This document shows, one piece after another, positions 1 to 7,160 of a stretch of DNA of 7,899 bases. The stretch is taken from NCBI GenBank assembly GCA_900557385.1, contig USSP01000080.1:1-7899 (forward strand). Reading direction: 5' to 3'. Source of the DNA: an uncultured Lachnospiraceae bacterium (GTDB lineage: Bacteria; Bacillota; Clostridia; Lachnospirales; Lachnospiraceae). The notes beneath the pieces are model-generated. The model did not search any database. It had not been told where the DNA came from and saw nothing but the letters and a program-made list of their open reading frames with translations. A program made the position numbers and the translations under genes. Position 1 is the stretch's first letter, and every line of letters starts with the position of its first letter.

Positions 1-535
1 GAAAAAGGGCGGAATTACCGTCAGTGGCGGAGAAGCATTATTGCAGATTGATTTTCTCATTGACCTTTTCAAAAAGGCACATGAGAGAGGAATTAATACC
101 AACCTGGATACTTCGGCACAGCCCTTTACCAGAGAGGAGCCTTTTTTCTCAAAATTCAATGAGTTATTGAAATACACGGATCTGGTAATGCTGGATATCA
201 AACACATTGATGATGAAGAACATAAAAAGCTTACCGGTCATACCAATAAAAATATCCTGGACTGTGCCAGATATCTTTCTGAGCAGGGCATTCCTATGTG
301 GATCCGCCACGTGTTAGTACCGGGAATTACGGACAAGGACGAATATCTGAAACAGACAAGAGCTTTTATTGATACATTGAATACTGTGAAAAAGGTAGAA
401 GTCCTTCCTTATCACACTTTAGGAGAATATAAGTGGAAAGAACTGGGAATTCCTTACAAGCTGGAAGGGGTAGAGCCTCCCACTCAGGAAAGAATTGCCA
501 ATGCAAAGAAAATTCTGGAATTTTCCAAAGAATAA
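1..535 (+). CDS. pflA: Pyruvate formate-lyase activating enzyme, C-terminal part (5' truncated by window edge)
   Basis: Radical SAM activase that installs the glycyl radical on pyruvate formate-lyase in the cytoplasm, for anaerobic pyruvate cleavage to formate and acetyl-CoA. The reading frame is open from base 2, so the start and the N-terminal CxxxCxxC iron-sulfur motif lie outside the window. Visible hallmarks in order are the SAM-binding SGGE motif (bases 23-34), DTSAQPF where relatives often have DTSGQPF, the MLDIKH strand, WIRHVLVPG, and the LLPYH-like segment VLPYHTLGEYKW followed by a PP(T/K)-type tail ending in a short helix. These match the order and spacing of E. coli PflA closely. 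The TTG at base 41 is internal and not the start. TAA stop at 533-535, followed 14 nt later by a terminator, so this gene ends its own transcription unit; pflB probably lies upstream. High certainty on family; other glycyl-radical activases are the alternative, but the LPYH..G..KW tail favours PflA. Confidence 0.93.
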   Translation, partial: KKGGITVSGGEALLQIDFLIDLFKKAHERGINTNLDTSAQPFTREEPFFSKFNELLKYTDLVMLDIKHIDDEEHKKLTGHTNKNILDCARYLSEQGIPMWIRHVLVPGITDKDEYLKQTRAFIDTLNTVKKVEVLPYHTLGEYKWKELGIPYKLEGVEPPTQERIANAKKILEFSKE

Positions 536-549
536 ATAAAGAAGTAAAC

Positions 550-601
550 AATAGCGATATTGGAGTCCCTAAGAGGATGTCCGGTATCGCTATTTTTATT
601 T
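550..601 (+). terminator. Rho-independent terminator of pflA
   Basis: Bases 550-563 pair with 581-594 in a continuous 14-bp stem that includes two G-T wobbles (560/584 and 561/583), with a 17-nt loop at 564-580 and a T-rich tail TTTATTT from 595. It starts 14 nt after the pflA stop codon. It separates the pfl unit from the exopolysaccharide operon that follows. Confidence 0.9.
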
Positions 602-680
602 AGCAAGAAAGTCCTAGAAAATAAAAACGATTTAATAAAATAAAAGCCAAAAACATGCAAGAAAAGGCAAGACCGAATAA

Positions 681-710
681 TGTTCTTTCCACTGGGTTTC
701 TTCGTATAAT
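681..710 (+). promoter_or_regulatory. Candidate sigma-A promoter for the exopolysaccharide operon
   Basis: A perfect TATAAT sits at 705-710, which would put transcription start near 717 and give a leader of about 43 nt. At 16-18 nt spacing the upstream hexamers (681-688) match TTGACA poorly, and there is no extended TGn before the -10. The promoter may therefore be weak or activator-dependent. The call rests on the -10 alone. Confidence 0.45.
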
Positions 711-734
711 AAAAAGTATAGGGACATAAATAAG

Positions 735-752
735 AAGGAGGAGACAAAGGGG
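735..752 (+). promoter_or_regulatory. Double purine-rich Shine-Dalgarno region for the first operon gene
   Basis: A near-perfect AAGGAGG at 735-741 lies 18 nt before the ATG at 760, too far for normal use. A second site, AAAGGGG at 746-752, has 7-nt spacing and is the likely working site. No in-frame ATG, GTG or TTG lies between them, so the start at 760 stands. Confidence 0.6.
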
Positions 753-759
753 AAAGAAA

Positions 760-2328
760 ATGAAAAAGAATAAGAATTGGAAACGGGTTATCATTCTGCT
801 GCTCGGCTTGCTGGTGTCTGCCCTTATCCTGGTAGTCGCCTGCTTTACAGCAAAAATCCGACGGGAATACCCTGATATATCGGTGAATTCCCAAGATAGA
901 ATCGTGTATGACGATGCAGAGGAGTTGGAGACAGCCTTTGCCAATTATGCGGATGAGGAAAATGAGGAAAAGGCCGAAATTGTGACTGGTTATCAGGCAT
1001 CGCAGCATAAAGTGGCGTTGGTCTTCTGTGGAATGACGACTCCCACGGAAATGACCAAGGTGTTGGATTTATTGGATAGTTATAATGCAAAGGCAACTTT
1101 TGTGTGCGATGGAATGGCAGCAGCAGAAGATCCGGATACTGTGGCGGAGATTATGAACAGAGGCAACACTTTAGGAAATTACGGCATGAATGGTGAAACT
1201 CATTGGGAAGAGTCAGAAGATGAAACCATTCTTACCTCTCTGGCAAGGACACAGTCAGTATTCAAAAGAATTACGGGAGACACGCCTCAGTATGTTCTGG
1301 GGAATGCTACGGTAGTGGATGACAGGATTCTCCATCTTGCTGCATGTGCAGGATTGAAAGAGTACTTATCAGCTACGAAATTTATTAATGATTCCAGCTT
1401 TAAAAATTTCAGTGAGGCACTGGGATTTGTGGAAAAAATAGAGGGCGGTTCCATTATCTGTATAAAGATGGAGGGCACTCTGGATGAGATAGAATTTGAA
1501 CCCTATGAGGTGGATGAAGACCCGGCAGAGGATAAAAAACCTTCTGTGGACACAGGAGAGACATCTACGAAAAAACGAGGGATTGACGAAACTGTGGAAT
1601 TCCTGCTCGAAGCATTGGATACCACAGAAACCGCAATTGTACCGATCCAAAGACTTGATACAGAACCGGATATACAAATCACGAAAATGTTTGAGGACAG
1701 AGAAGATGCAGCAGATTATGAAGTGCCGGTATCCCCTAAAGCAGACAACGATTATTTTGACGATGCGCTGTTTATCGGTGATTCACTGACTCTCGCTTTA
1801 TCCTACTATCCGGTGGTGAAGGATGATATAGCCTTTTGTGCTTACAAATCCATTACGCCTATGCAGTTTGTCAACAACACGAAGGTGCAAATCTCGGAGG
1901 ATGAGGAGGTCGCCATCTGGGATGAGATCTGTAAACAAACCCCTAATAAGATTTACATACTTCTTGGCACCAATGCCTTGGCAAGCGGCAGCAATTCGTC
2001 CTTTCTTTTATATTATGAGAAACTGATTACAATGTTGAAAGAACAGTTTCCCGATGCACTTATTTATATAGAAGGAATTCCTCCGGTTACGAATGAGGTA
2101 TCCGTGAATCGAATTACACTGACGAATGGACGAATCAGGAAAATCAATGTAGAAATAGCGAAGCTGGCACAGGAACAAGGCTGTTCTTATATTGATTTGT
2201 ATCAGGCGTTGGCAAATGATGACAAATGCCTGCCCAATACGATTGCCCAGGAAGATGGCATTCACATGAATGAAGAAGGCTGCAGGGAATGGATCAATTA
2301 TTTATTGTGCCACATTGTAGAGGATTAA
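760..2328 (+). CDS. Membrane-anchored fusion of a degenerate polysaccharide-deacetylase (NodB) domain and an SGNH hydrolase/acyltransferase domain
   Basis: 522 aa. Residues 1-8 are basic and 9-29 form one hydrophobic segment with no clear cleavage site, so it is probably a signal anchor with the rest outside the cell. Residues about 84-300 have the NodB layout (VALVF strand, LLDSYNAKATFV, IMNRGNTLGNY, and a final TVEFLLEALDTTETAIVPIQRL-like helix-strand), interrupted by an acidic insertion at about 241-272. The catalytic motifs are lost: TFDDGP reads VFCGMT (88-93), the HxxxH metal site reads Y141/G145, and the RxPxG arginine is absent, so deacetylation is unlikely. Residues about 335-520 form an SGNH domain with block I GDSL (nucleophile S342), block III GTN (N405) and block V DGIH (D499, H502), so this half looks active; the block II glycine is not evident. 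Inferred role: bind the polymer through the dead NodB fold and add or remove O-acetyl groups, possibly with the MBOAT protein at the operon end. First gene of the operon; ATG chosen for AAAGGGG at 7-nt spacing. Confidence 0.85.
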   Translation: MKKNKNWKRVIILLLGLLVSALILVVACFTAKIRREYPDISVNSQDRIVYDDAEELETAFANYADEENEEKAEIVTGYQASQHKVALVFCGMTTPTEMTKVLDLLDSYNAKATFVCDGMAAAEDPDTVAEIMNRGNTLGNYGMNGETHWEESEDETILTSLARTQSVFKRITGDTPQYVLGNATVVDDRILHLAACAGLKEYLSATKFINDSSFKNFSEALGFVEKIEGGSIICIKMEGTLDEIEFEPYEVDEDPAEDKKPSVDTGETSTKKRGIDETVEFLLEALDTTETAIVPIQRLDTEPDIQITKMFEDREDAADYEVPVSPKADNDYFDDALFIGDSLTLALSYYPVVKDDIAFCAYKSITPMQFVNNTKVQISEDEEVAIWDEICKQTPNKIYILLGTNALASGSNSSFLLYYEKLITMLKEQFPDALIYIEGIPPVTNEVSVNRITLTNGRIRKINVEIAKLAQEQGCSYIDLYQALANDDKCLPNTIAQEDGIHMNEEGCREWINYLLCHIVED

Positions 2329-2336
2329 ATAGGGAA

Positions 2337-4244
2337 ATGGGATTTATAAATAGGGTAAATAAGGAAAAGAAAGAGAAAAAGCAGGATGTACTGCTTCAAG
2401 AGCAAAGCGACAGACGGCTGATGCCGGATGTTCCGGCACTGACCGGAGAGAGAAAATTAACAGACAGGAGAGGAAAATTCTCGGAGGCAGAGTTAAGCTT
2501 CGAGCAAATCAGCAAAAAGCGGAAAAAAGGAATCCGTTATTTGAATGTTTATCAGGTGACCATTCTTGCCTATGGCACCTGGGGGAAAAAGAAACTGACA
2601 GGAACTACAAAAGACATTTCCTTGAGTGGAGCCGGTCTGATTGTTTCTGCGGAAGATATGGAGAGCATTCACAGTGCACAGAAGGTACGCTTGAAATTTC
2701 ATGTAGAACCGGGAAGTCTGCCGGAAGGAATGGAAATGAATGTGGACATCTATGCCAAGCCGGTACGGAAAAAAGAACTTCCTGATGGAACATGGTTGAT
2801 TGGTGTGGAATTTGCCACCGATCTTTCCGACTATGCGAGACACCGGAAGGATATCTACATGCTGAGTATGGCAGCACTGATGCTGTTTTTCATCAGTGCG
2901 TTTATTTTGCTGATGCGTTCCGAGAGTATTATTTATTTTAAATTTAATAAGTGGTTATATTTATACAGCATTATTACGGCATTCTTTTTGATGAGTCGTT
3001 ACCTGTTCGGTGCCCTTTACCGTCCGAAAAAGGTAGACCCAGATTTCACACCGGGGGTTTCGGTGATTATTCCGTGCTTTAACGAAGAAACCTGGATTCA
3101 GAAGACCATTCAGAGCTGTATCAATCAGAATTATCCTCCGGAAAAGCTTGAGGTAATTGTGGTGGATGACCGTTCCACGGATAGATCGGTAGAGAAAATA
3201 AAAGAGATTGTAGAACGCCTGAAAAATTCCGAGGACGAACGATACCATACCGGAGAGCGTATTTCTTATATTGTGCAACCGAGAAATGCGGGAAAACGTG
3301 AAGCATTGGCGGCAGGATTGAAAGCAGCAAAGCATGAATATGTGGTCTTTGTAGATTCTGACAGCTTCTTAGACCCCTTCGCAGTCCGAAATCTGGTGCA
3401 GCCCTTCAAAGATCCGAAAATGGGAGGGGTGACAGGAAGAACGGATGTTGCCAATACTTATACCAACTCCCTGACCAAACTGCAATCGGTGCGTTATTAT
3501 ATCGCTTTTCGCATTATGAAAGCCGCAGAGAGTTATTTTGACTGTGTGACCTGCCTGTCAGGTCCCTTGTCCTGTTACAAAAAGGAATTGGTTATGGAAA
3601 ATCTGAACAGTTGGCTGAACCAGAGATTTCTGGGACAGAAGGCAACTTTCGGAGATGACAGGTCGCTCACCAACCTCATGTTACGCAATCATCGAACCTA
3701 TTATCAGGATACAGCAGTATGTTCCACCATTGTGCCCAATGACAACAAAGTGTTTTTGAAACAGCAAATGCGTTGGAAACGCTCCTGGCTTCGGGAATCC
3801 TTCACAGCAGGCACCTTTATATGGAAAAAACAACCCTTTGCGGCAGTTTTTTTCTATGTGGGACTGTTTGTACCGATTTTAGCGCCGGTTGTGGTTCTTT
3901 ATAATCTGGTTTATGTACCCATTACCACCTATGCATTTCCGACTACGTTTATGGTGGGAATGATTATGATGGCGATGATGATGAGTGCCGCACAGATGTT
4001 ACTTCGGAAAAGCACCACCTGGATTTTTGGGTTTCTGTTTTGTATGTACTATGAGGCAGTGCTGCTGTGGCAGATGCCTATTGCCATTGTGACATTCTGG
4101 AAATCTACCTGGGGAACGCGTATGACCACCAATGATGTGGAGGCGAAGGAAAGAAAGGAAAAGCGCAAACAAAAACGAGAAGGAAAAAAAGGGGAGCAGG
4201 AAAATGAAACAGGGGAAACAATCAAACAAGAAGCCGTTCATTGA
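2337..4244 (+). CDS. PilZ-GT2 fusion: hyaluronan/chitin-synthase-like membrane glycosyltransferase with N-terminal cyclic-di-GMP sensor domain
   Basis: Processive family 2 glycosyltransferase expected to polymerise and export a beta-linked polysaccharide at the cytoplasmic membrane. Numbering is from ATG 2337 (635 aa). Residues about 55-165 look like PilZ: RKxxxR at 62-67 (canonical RRxxxR with the second Arg replaced by Lys), DISLSG at 93-98 (DxSxxG) and a closing GVEF strand. Two TM segments follow (about 173-193, 206-228). The GT2 core then shows DDRSTD (277-282), DSD (340-342), SGPLS (408-412), GDDR (439-442) and QQMRW (476-480); the SGPLSxY, GDDRxLTN and QQxRWxxSxxRE blocks resemble class I hyaluronan synthases and NodC. 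About three TM segments (502-588) and a KSTWGTR motif precede a basic K/R/E tail. The start is uncertain: ATG 2337 lies 8 nt after the upstream stop but has only AGAGGA at 12-nt spacing; an in-frame ATG at 2289 has AGAAGG at 9-nt spacing, would add 16 residues and overlap the upstream gene by 40 nt. Family certain; sugar specificity not readable. Confidence 0.9.
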   Translation: MGFINRVNKEKKEKKQDVLLQEQSDRRLMPDVPALTGERKLTDRRGKFSEAELSFEQISKKRKKGIRYLNVYQVTILAYGTWGKKKLTGTTKDISLSGAGLIVSAEDMESIHSAQKVRLKFHVEPGSLPEGMEMNVDIYAKPVRKKELPDGTWLIGVEFATDLSDYARHRKDIYMLSMAALMLFFISAFILLMRSESIIYFKFNKWLYLYSIITAFFLMSRYLFGALYRPKKVDPDFTPGVSVIIPCFNEETWIQKTIQSCINQNYPPEKLEVIVVDDRSTDRSVEKIKEIVERLKNSEDERYHTGERISYIVQPRNAGKREALAAGLKAAKHEYVVFVDSDSFLDPFAVRNLVQPFKDPKMGGVTGRTDVANTYTNSLTKLQSVRYYIAFRIMKAAESYFDCVTCLSGPLSCYKKELVMENLNSWLNQRFLGQKATFGDDRSLTNLMLRNHRTYYQDTAVCSTIVPNDNKVFLKQQMRWKRSWLRESFTAGTFIWKKQPFAAVFFYVGLFVPILAPVVVLYNLVYVPITTYAFPTTFMVGMIMMAMMMSAAQMLLRKSTTWIFGFLFCMYYEAVLLWQMPIAIVTFWKSTWGTRMTTNDVEAKERKEKRKQKREGKKGEQENETGETIKQEAVH

Positions 4245-6093
4245 AACGAAAGCGGATGTTCATAAACTGATTCGCTCCATCTGTGAGGCTGCGGTAGTGT
4301 TGGTGGTGCTTGGCATCATTTTGAAAGCTTTTCTGGTAATGAATCATTACAAGCCTTACGATGCATCTGATACTTCCATCGTGTCGGGAGAGGATAAAGG
4401 ATTTCTATGCATTTCCTATTTTGGCATCGATAGGTCGGGAACGGACACGTTGGTGTCTACCGCTGATTTAAAGGAGCAGTTGACAGCCCTTCATGATTTG
4501 GGATATGTGACGATCACACAACAGGATGTGATCGATTACTATGAGAAGGGGAAAGCCCTGCCGGATAAGGCACTATTCTTAGTCTTTGAGGATGGACGTA
4601 CTGACACGGCGATTTACTCCCAATCCATTCTGGAGAAACTGAATTACAAGGCATCTATGTGCAGCTATGGCAGTAATTTAAACAGCAAGGATTCCAAAAT
4701 GTTAAAGGGGAGTGACCTGATGAGTCTGGAAGACAATAGCTACTGGGAGAACGGAACTAACGGCTATCGTTTGTCTTACATCAATGTCTCTGACCGATAC
4801 AGTCGATTCCTGGGAGAGATGGATTCCCTGGAATATAATGGGGTAAAACAGTATCTTGGAAGAGAGTATAACCATTATCTTATGGATTATATCCGGGATG
4901 AAAATTATATGCCGGTGGAAAGTTATAACGGCATGAATAAGCGAATCAGTTATGATTATGAACTGATGGAAAAGGCTTACACCGATGCATTGGGATATGT
5001 GCCCCAATTGTACATTCTCATGCATTCCAATACGGATATGTTTGGGAATAACAAACGTGTCAGCGCAGTCAACGAGGAAAATATGACCAGGCTGTTTGCC
5101 ATGAATATCAATCGAGAGGGATATGCATTAAATACTTTGGATTCGGATATTTATGATCTGACCCGTCTCCAGTCCCAGGCATATTGGTCCACCAATCATC
5201 TACTCATGCGGATCTGGGATGATTTGGATGAGGAAGATAAAGACACAATCCAGTTTGTGACCGGAGATAAAAAACGCAGTGCTAAGTGGAATACGGAATT
5301 GGGAGCAGCAGAATTCCAGAAGGAAAGAATTTTTCTGACTTCTCTACCGAAAGGGACAGGACTGTTATCGCTAAGAGACCGTGATTTCTACCGGGATGTG
5401 GAGATATCCACTACGCTGACTGGAAATTATTGCGGAGAGCAGACCATTTACTTACGGAGTCAACCGGATTCCCAGGATAACATTGGCATTACTTTTAAAC
5501 AGAAGGAATTGCTGGTTTCCCAATCCGGCAAGGAACTGGCAAAAGTCAATCTCGACGAGCTGCAGCAGGTGACATATCTGTCTGTGGAGGAAGACAAACG
5601 GGATGCTTTGGCAAAGGAATATGAAATACGTGGCGATAGCGCCAGAACATTGGAGGAAAGCCTGGCGTATGATATGGCGAGGAATGATATCAGAAAGCAG
5701 AAGGCAGCCACAGTAGAGGAAGGGGCAGAACCCTATATTCCGGTAATTGAAGCCAATAAAGCCGCCAACTGGGATGTGACGATCCGGCTGCAGGACAATG
5801 GATTGACTATCAAAGTCAATGACCTGGTGGCGGTGGAAGATCTGCATGTGGATGTGACGGAACCCGGCAGAATATTGCTGGAAGCAAAAAATCTGGAGGA
5901 AGAGGAATACCGACAGCGCAATCTGACGGACGATGTGTATGAGGCACGTTTTGAAAATCTGGTGATTACGGATTTATCCCAGACGAAAACAGATACTCTG
6001 TATGATAACCGTCTCCATGGTCTGGAGAAGGTGGGAGCCTGGTGTGCTGAGCGTTGGACAGCGATTATTAATTGGTTTATTCGAAACTTATAG
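4204..6093 (+). CDS. PgaB-like membrane-anchored protein: degraded polysaccharide-deacetylase domain plus C-terminal jelly-roll domain
   Basis: 629 aa from ATG 4204, chosen for GGGGAG at 7-nt spacing; an upstream in-frame ATG at 4132 has no such site. It overlaps the glycosyltransferase end by 41 nt, suggesting coupled translation. One TM helix at about 26-46 anchors an extracellular body. Residues about 65-276 follow the PgaB/IcaB-type deacetylase plan (CISYFGI strand, LKEQLTALHDLGYVTIT, KALPDKALFLVFEDG), but the TFDDG motif is FEDG (128-131, catalytic Asp replaced by Glu) and the expected SHTxxH site is TNGYRL (about 185-190), with no histidines. It is therefore probably a binding or scaffold protein, not a deacetylase. 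Residues about 385-593 look like a concanavalin-type (DUF1080/LamG-like) jelly-roll: EISTTLTGN, IYLRSQPDSQDNIGITF, WDVTIRLQDNGLTIKVN and ARFENLVITDL, with a charged helical insertion at about 450-510. The last 20 residues form a Trp-rich hydrophobic helix, possibly membrane-associated. Exact role unknown; inferred to guide or hold the nascent chain. Confidence 0.8.
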   Translation: MKQGKQSNKKPFIETKADVHKLIRSICEAAVVLVVLGIILKAFLVMNHYKPYDASDTSIVSGEDKGFLCISYFGIDRSGTDTLVSTADLKEQLTALHDLGYVTITQQDVIDYYEKGKALPDKALFLVFEDGRTDTAIYSQSILEKLNYKASMCSYGSNLNSKDSKMLKGSDLMSLEDNSYWENGTNGYRLSYINVSDRYSRFLGEMDSLEYNGVKQYLGREYNHYLMDYIRDENYMPVESYNGMNKRISYDYELMEKAYTDALGYVPQLYILMHSNTDMFGNNKRVSAVNEENMTRLFAMNINREGYALNTLDSDIYDLTRLQSQAYWSTNHLLMRIWDDLDEEDKDTIQFVTGDKKRSAKWNTELGAAEFQKERIFLTSLPKGTGLLSLRDRDFYRDVEISTTLTGNYCGEQTIYLRSQPDSQDNIGITFKQKELLVSQSGKELAKVNLDELQQVTYLSVEEDKRDALAKEYEIRGDSARTLEESLAYDMARNDIRKQKAATVEEGAEPYIPVIEANKAANWDVTIRLQDNGLTIKVNDLVAVEDLHVDVTEPGRILLEAKNLEEEEYRQRNLTDDVYEARFENLVITDLSQTKTDTLYDNRLHGLEKVGAWCAERWTAIINWFIRNL

Positions 6094-6101
6094 AAATAGC
6101 A

Positions 6102-7148
6102 ATGAGGAAGAAAAGAAAAACAGGATTTCTGTTACTGTTGCTGCTGATACTGTTGGGAGGCTGTGGGAAAACAGATTTCCAGATACCGGAGCAGGAAACA
6201 GAACAGACAGAAACAACAGAAGAAACGAAACAGATACAGGAAACGGCAAAAGCAAAGGTTATCAGCCGGGGAGCCTGGTGTGTTTACTGGGATGCGGGGG
6301 CGGTTCAGAAAGCTGCGGAAAGTCTTTCGGAATATGATGAACTGATTCTTTTTGGATGTATCTATGATGAAAACGGAGATTTGTACATTCCGGAGCAGCT
6401 GGAACAGCTTTATGAAGCATTTCCGGAGCAGGGAGAACGGACCACACGGTATCTGTCCTTTATCAACGATGTGATACAGGAGGATGGAACTGCAATTCAG
6501 AAATCTCCAGAATTTCTGGCACGGGTATTAAAAGAGGAACAGCTTGGAAACCGGGTCATTGAAGAGATGATTGTCCAGACGAAAGCCTGGGGTCTGGATG
6601 GTGTGGAACTGGACTACGAAAATATTGACAAGCAGGAAAATCTGTGGCAAGAGTATCTGGAATTTGTGGATAGACTTAGCCGAAGGATACAGGAAGAAGG
6701 ACTGCTTCTTCGGGTGGTGCTGGGAGCTTATGCGCCGGTAAGAGACTATTCCTTTCCCACAGCCCCGCAGTATGTGGTCATGTGCTACAATTTATATGGA
6801 ACCCACAGCGCTCCGGGACCAAAAGCGGATGCAGCGTTCTTACAACAGGTGGTAGAACGCTTTGATGGGATGAATGTGGCGTTTGCCCTTGCCAATGGTG
6901 GCTTTGAATGGGATGCCCAGGAAAAAACGGTACGTTCTCTTACCGCTGCCAATGCAGGAAAGCTGCTGGTGGAAAGTGGCTCGGACTACACCAGAGAGGA
7001 AAATGGAGCTGTTCATTTTAACTATCCGGTGGAGGATGGGATCCATACCATATGGTATGGAGATAAAGAAACGATCGCAACATGGGAGGATGTGCTTGTG
7101 CAATATTCCGGGCATGATATAAAAATTGATTTGTGGAGATTAGAGTAG
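6102..7148 (+). CDS. GH18-like lipoprotein glycoside hydrolase
   Basis: 348 aa from ATG 6102. A TTG at 6072 would extend it by 10 residues but would put an unneeded leader before the signal peptide. The ATG lies 8 nt after the previous stop with no clear Shine-Dalgarno, so reinitiation is likely. Signal: MRKKRK, poly-Leu core, lipobox LGGC with C21 as lipidation site; then a Glu/Thr/Gln-rich linker to about residue 52. The body is a GH18 TIM barrel of the YaaH/YdhD type. The beta-4 signature reads DGVELDYE at 166-173 (DxxDxDxE with the second Asp replaced by Glu), retaining D171 and the catalytic acid E173. VMCYNLYG (226-233) with PGP downstream is the beta-6 MxYD/N motif, and IWYGD plus IDLWRLE at the end are typical GH18 C-terminal features. 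Expected substrate is a beta-1,4-linked GlcNAc-containing glycan; in this operon it may trim or release the polymer at the membrane surface. A non-hydrolytic binding role is possible. Confidence 0.87.
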   Translation: MRKKRKTGFLLLLLLILLGGCGKTDFQIPEQETEQTETTEETKQIQETAKAKVISRGAWCVYWDAGAVQKAAESLSEYDELILFGCIYDENGDLYIPEQLEQLYEAFPEQGERTTRYLSFINDVIQEDGTAIQKSPEFLARVLKEEQLGNRVIEEMIVQTKAWGLDGVELDYENIDKQENLWQEYLEFVDRLSRRIQEEGLLLRVVLGAYAPVRDYSFPTAPQYVVMCYNLYGTHSAPGPKADAAFLQQVVERFDGMNVAFALANGGFEWDAQEKTVRSLTAANAGKLLVESGSDYTREENGAVHFNYPVEDGIHTIWYGDKETIATWEDVLVQYSGHDIKIDLWRLE

Positions 7149-7152
7149 GAGG
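7146..7152 (+). promoter_or_regulatory. Strong Shine-Dalgarno overlapping the stop codon of the GH18 gene
   Basis: TAGGAGG at 7146-7152 contains the TAG stop of the GH18-like gene and has 8-nt spacing to ATG 7161. It is the best ribosome-binding site inside the operon, so the small lipoprotein may be made in larger amounts than its neighbours. Confidence 0.7.
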
Positions 7153-7160
7153 AAAAGAAC

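Larger units (their letters stand above)
602..759 (+). other. Non-coding intergenic leader upstream of the exopolysaccharide operon
   Basis: About 160 nt of A-rich sequence between the pflA terminator and the first operon gene. No convincing ORF, RNA gene or riboswitch was seen. In particular I could not find the conserved elements of a GEMM-I cyclic-di-GMP riboswitch. The reverse-strand open frame that crosses this stretch lacks recognisable protein features and is a shadow. The only functional candidates are the promoter and the ribosome-binding region listed separately. Confidence 0.6.

Noticed and set aside
683..758. Complementary octamers TTCTTTCC (683-690) and GGAAAGAA (751-758) that could mask the ribosome-binding site
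   Set aside because: The first copy lies upstream of the predicted transcription start, so both would not be in the same transcript; purine/pyrimidine octamers of this kind also arise by chance.
602..759. Possible GEMM-type c-di-GMP riboswitch before a PilZ-containing operon
   Set aside because: The conserved GEMM-I sequence blocks and paired helices are not present, and the predicted leader is only about 43 nt.
600..1008. Overlapping reverse-strand open frames across the leader and the start of the first operon gene
   Set aside because: They have no recognisable domain and lie mostly antisense to a gene with clear protein homology, so they are shadows.
2337..4244. Cellulose synthase BcsA
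   Set aside because: PilZ is N-terminal instead of C-terminal, no BcsB or BcsZ-like partner is visible, and the SGPLSxY and QQxRWxxS blocks fit hyaluronan/chitin-type synthases better.
2337..4244. True hyaluronan capsule locus (hasABC)
   Set aside because: No UDP-glucose dehydrogenase or pyrophosphorylase gene is present in the window, and the synthase carries a PilZ domain not known from HasA.
760..6093. Canonical PNAG operon (icaADBC/pgaABCD)
   Set aside because: Both deacetylase-like proteins lack catalytic residues, the synthase blocks look more like hyaluronan synthase/NodC, and GH18, DUF4358 and MBOAT are not parts of ica/pga.
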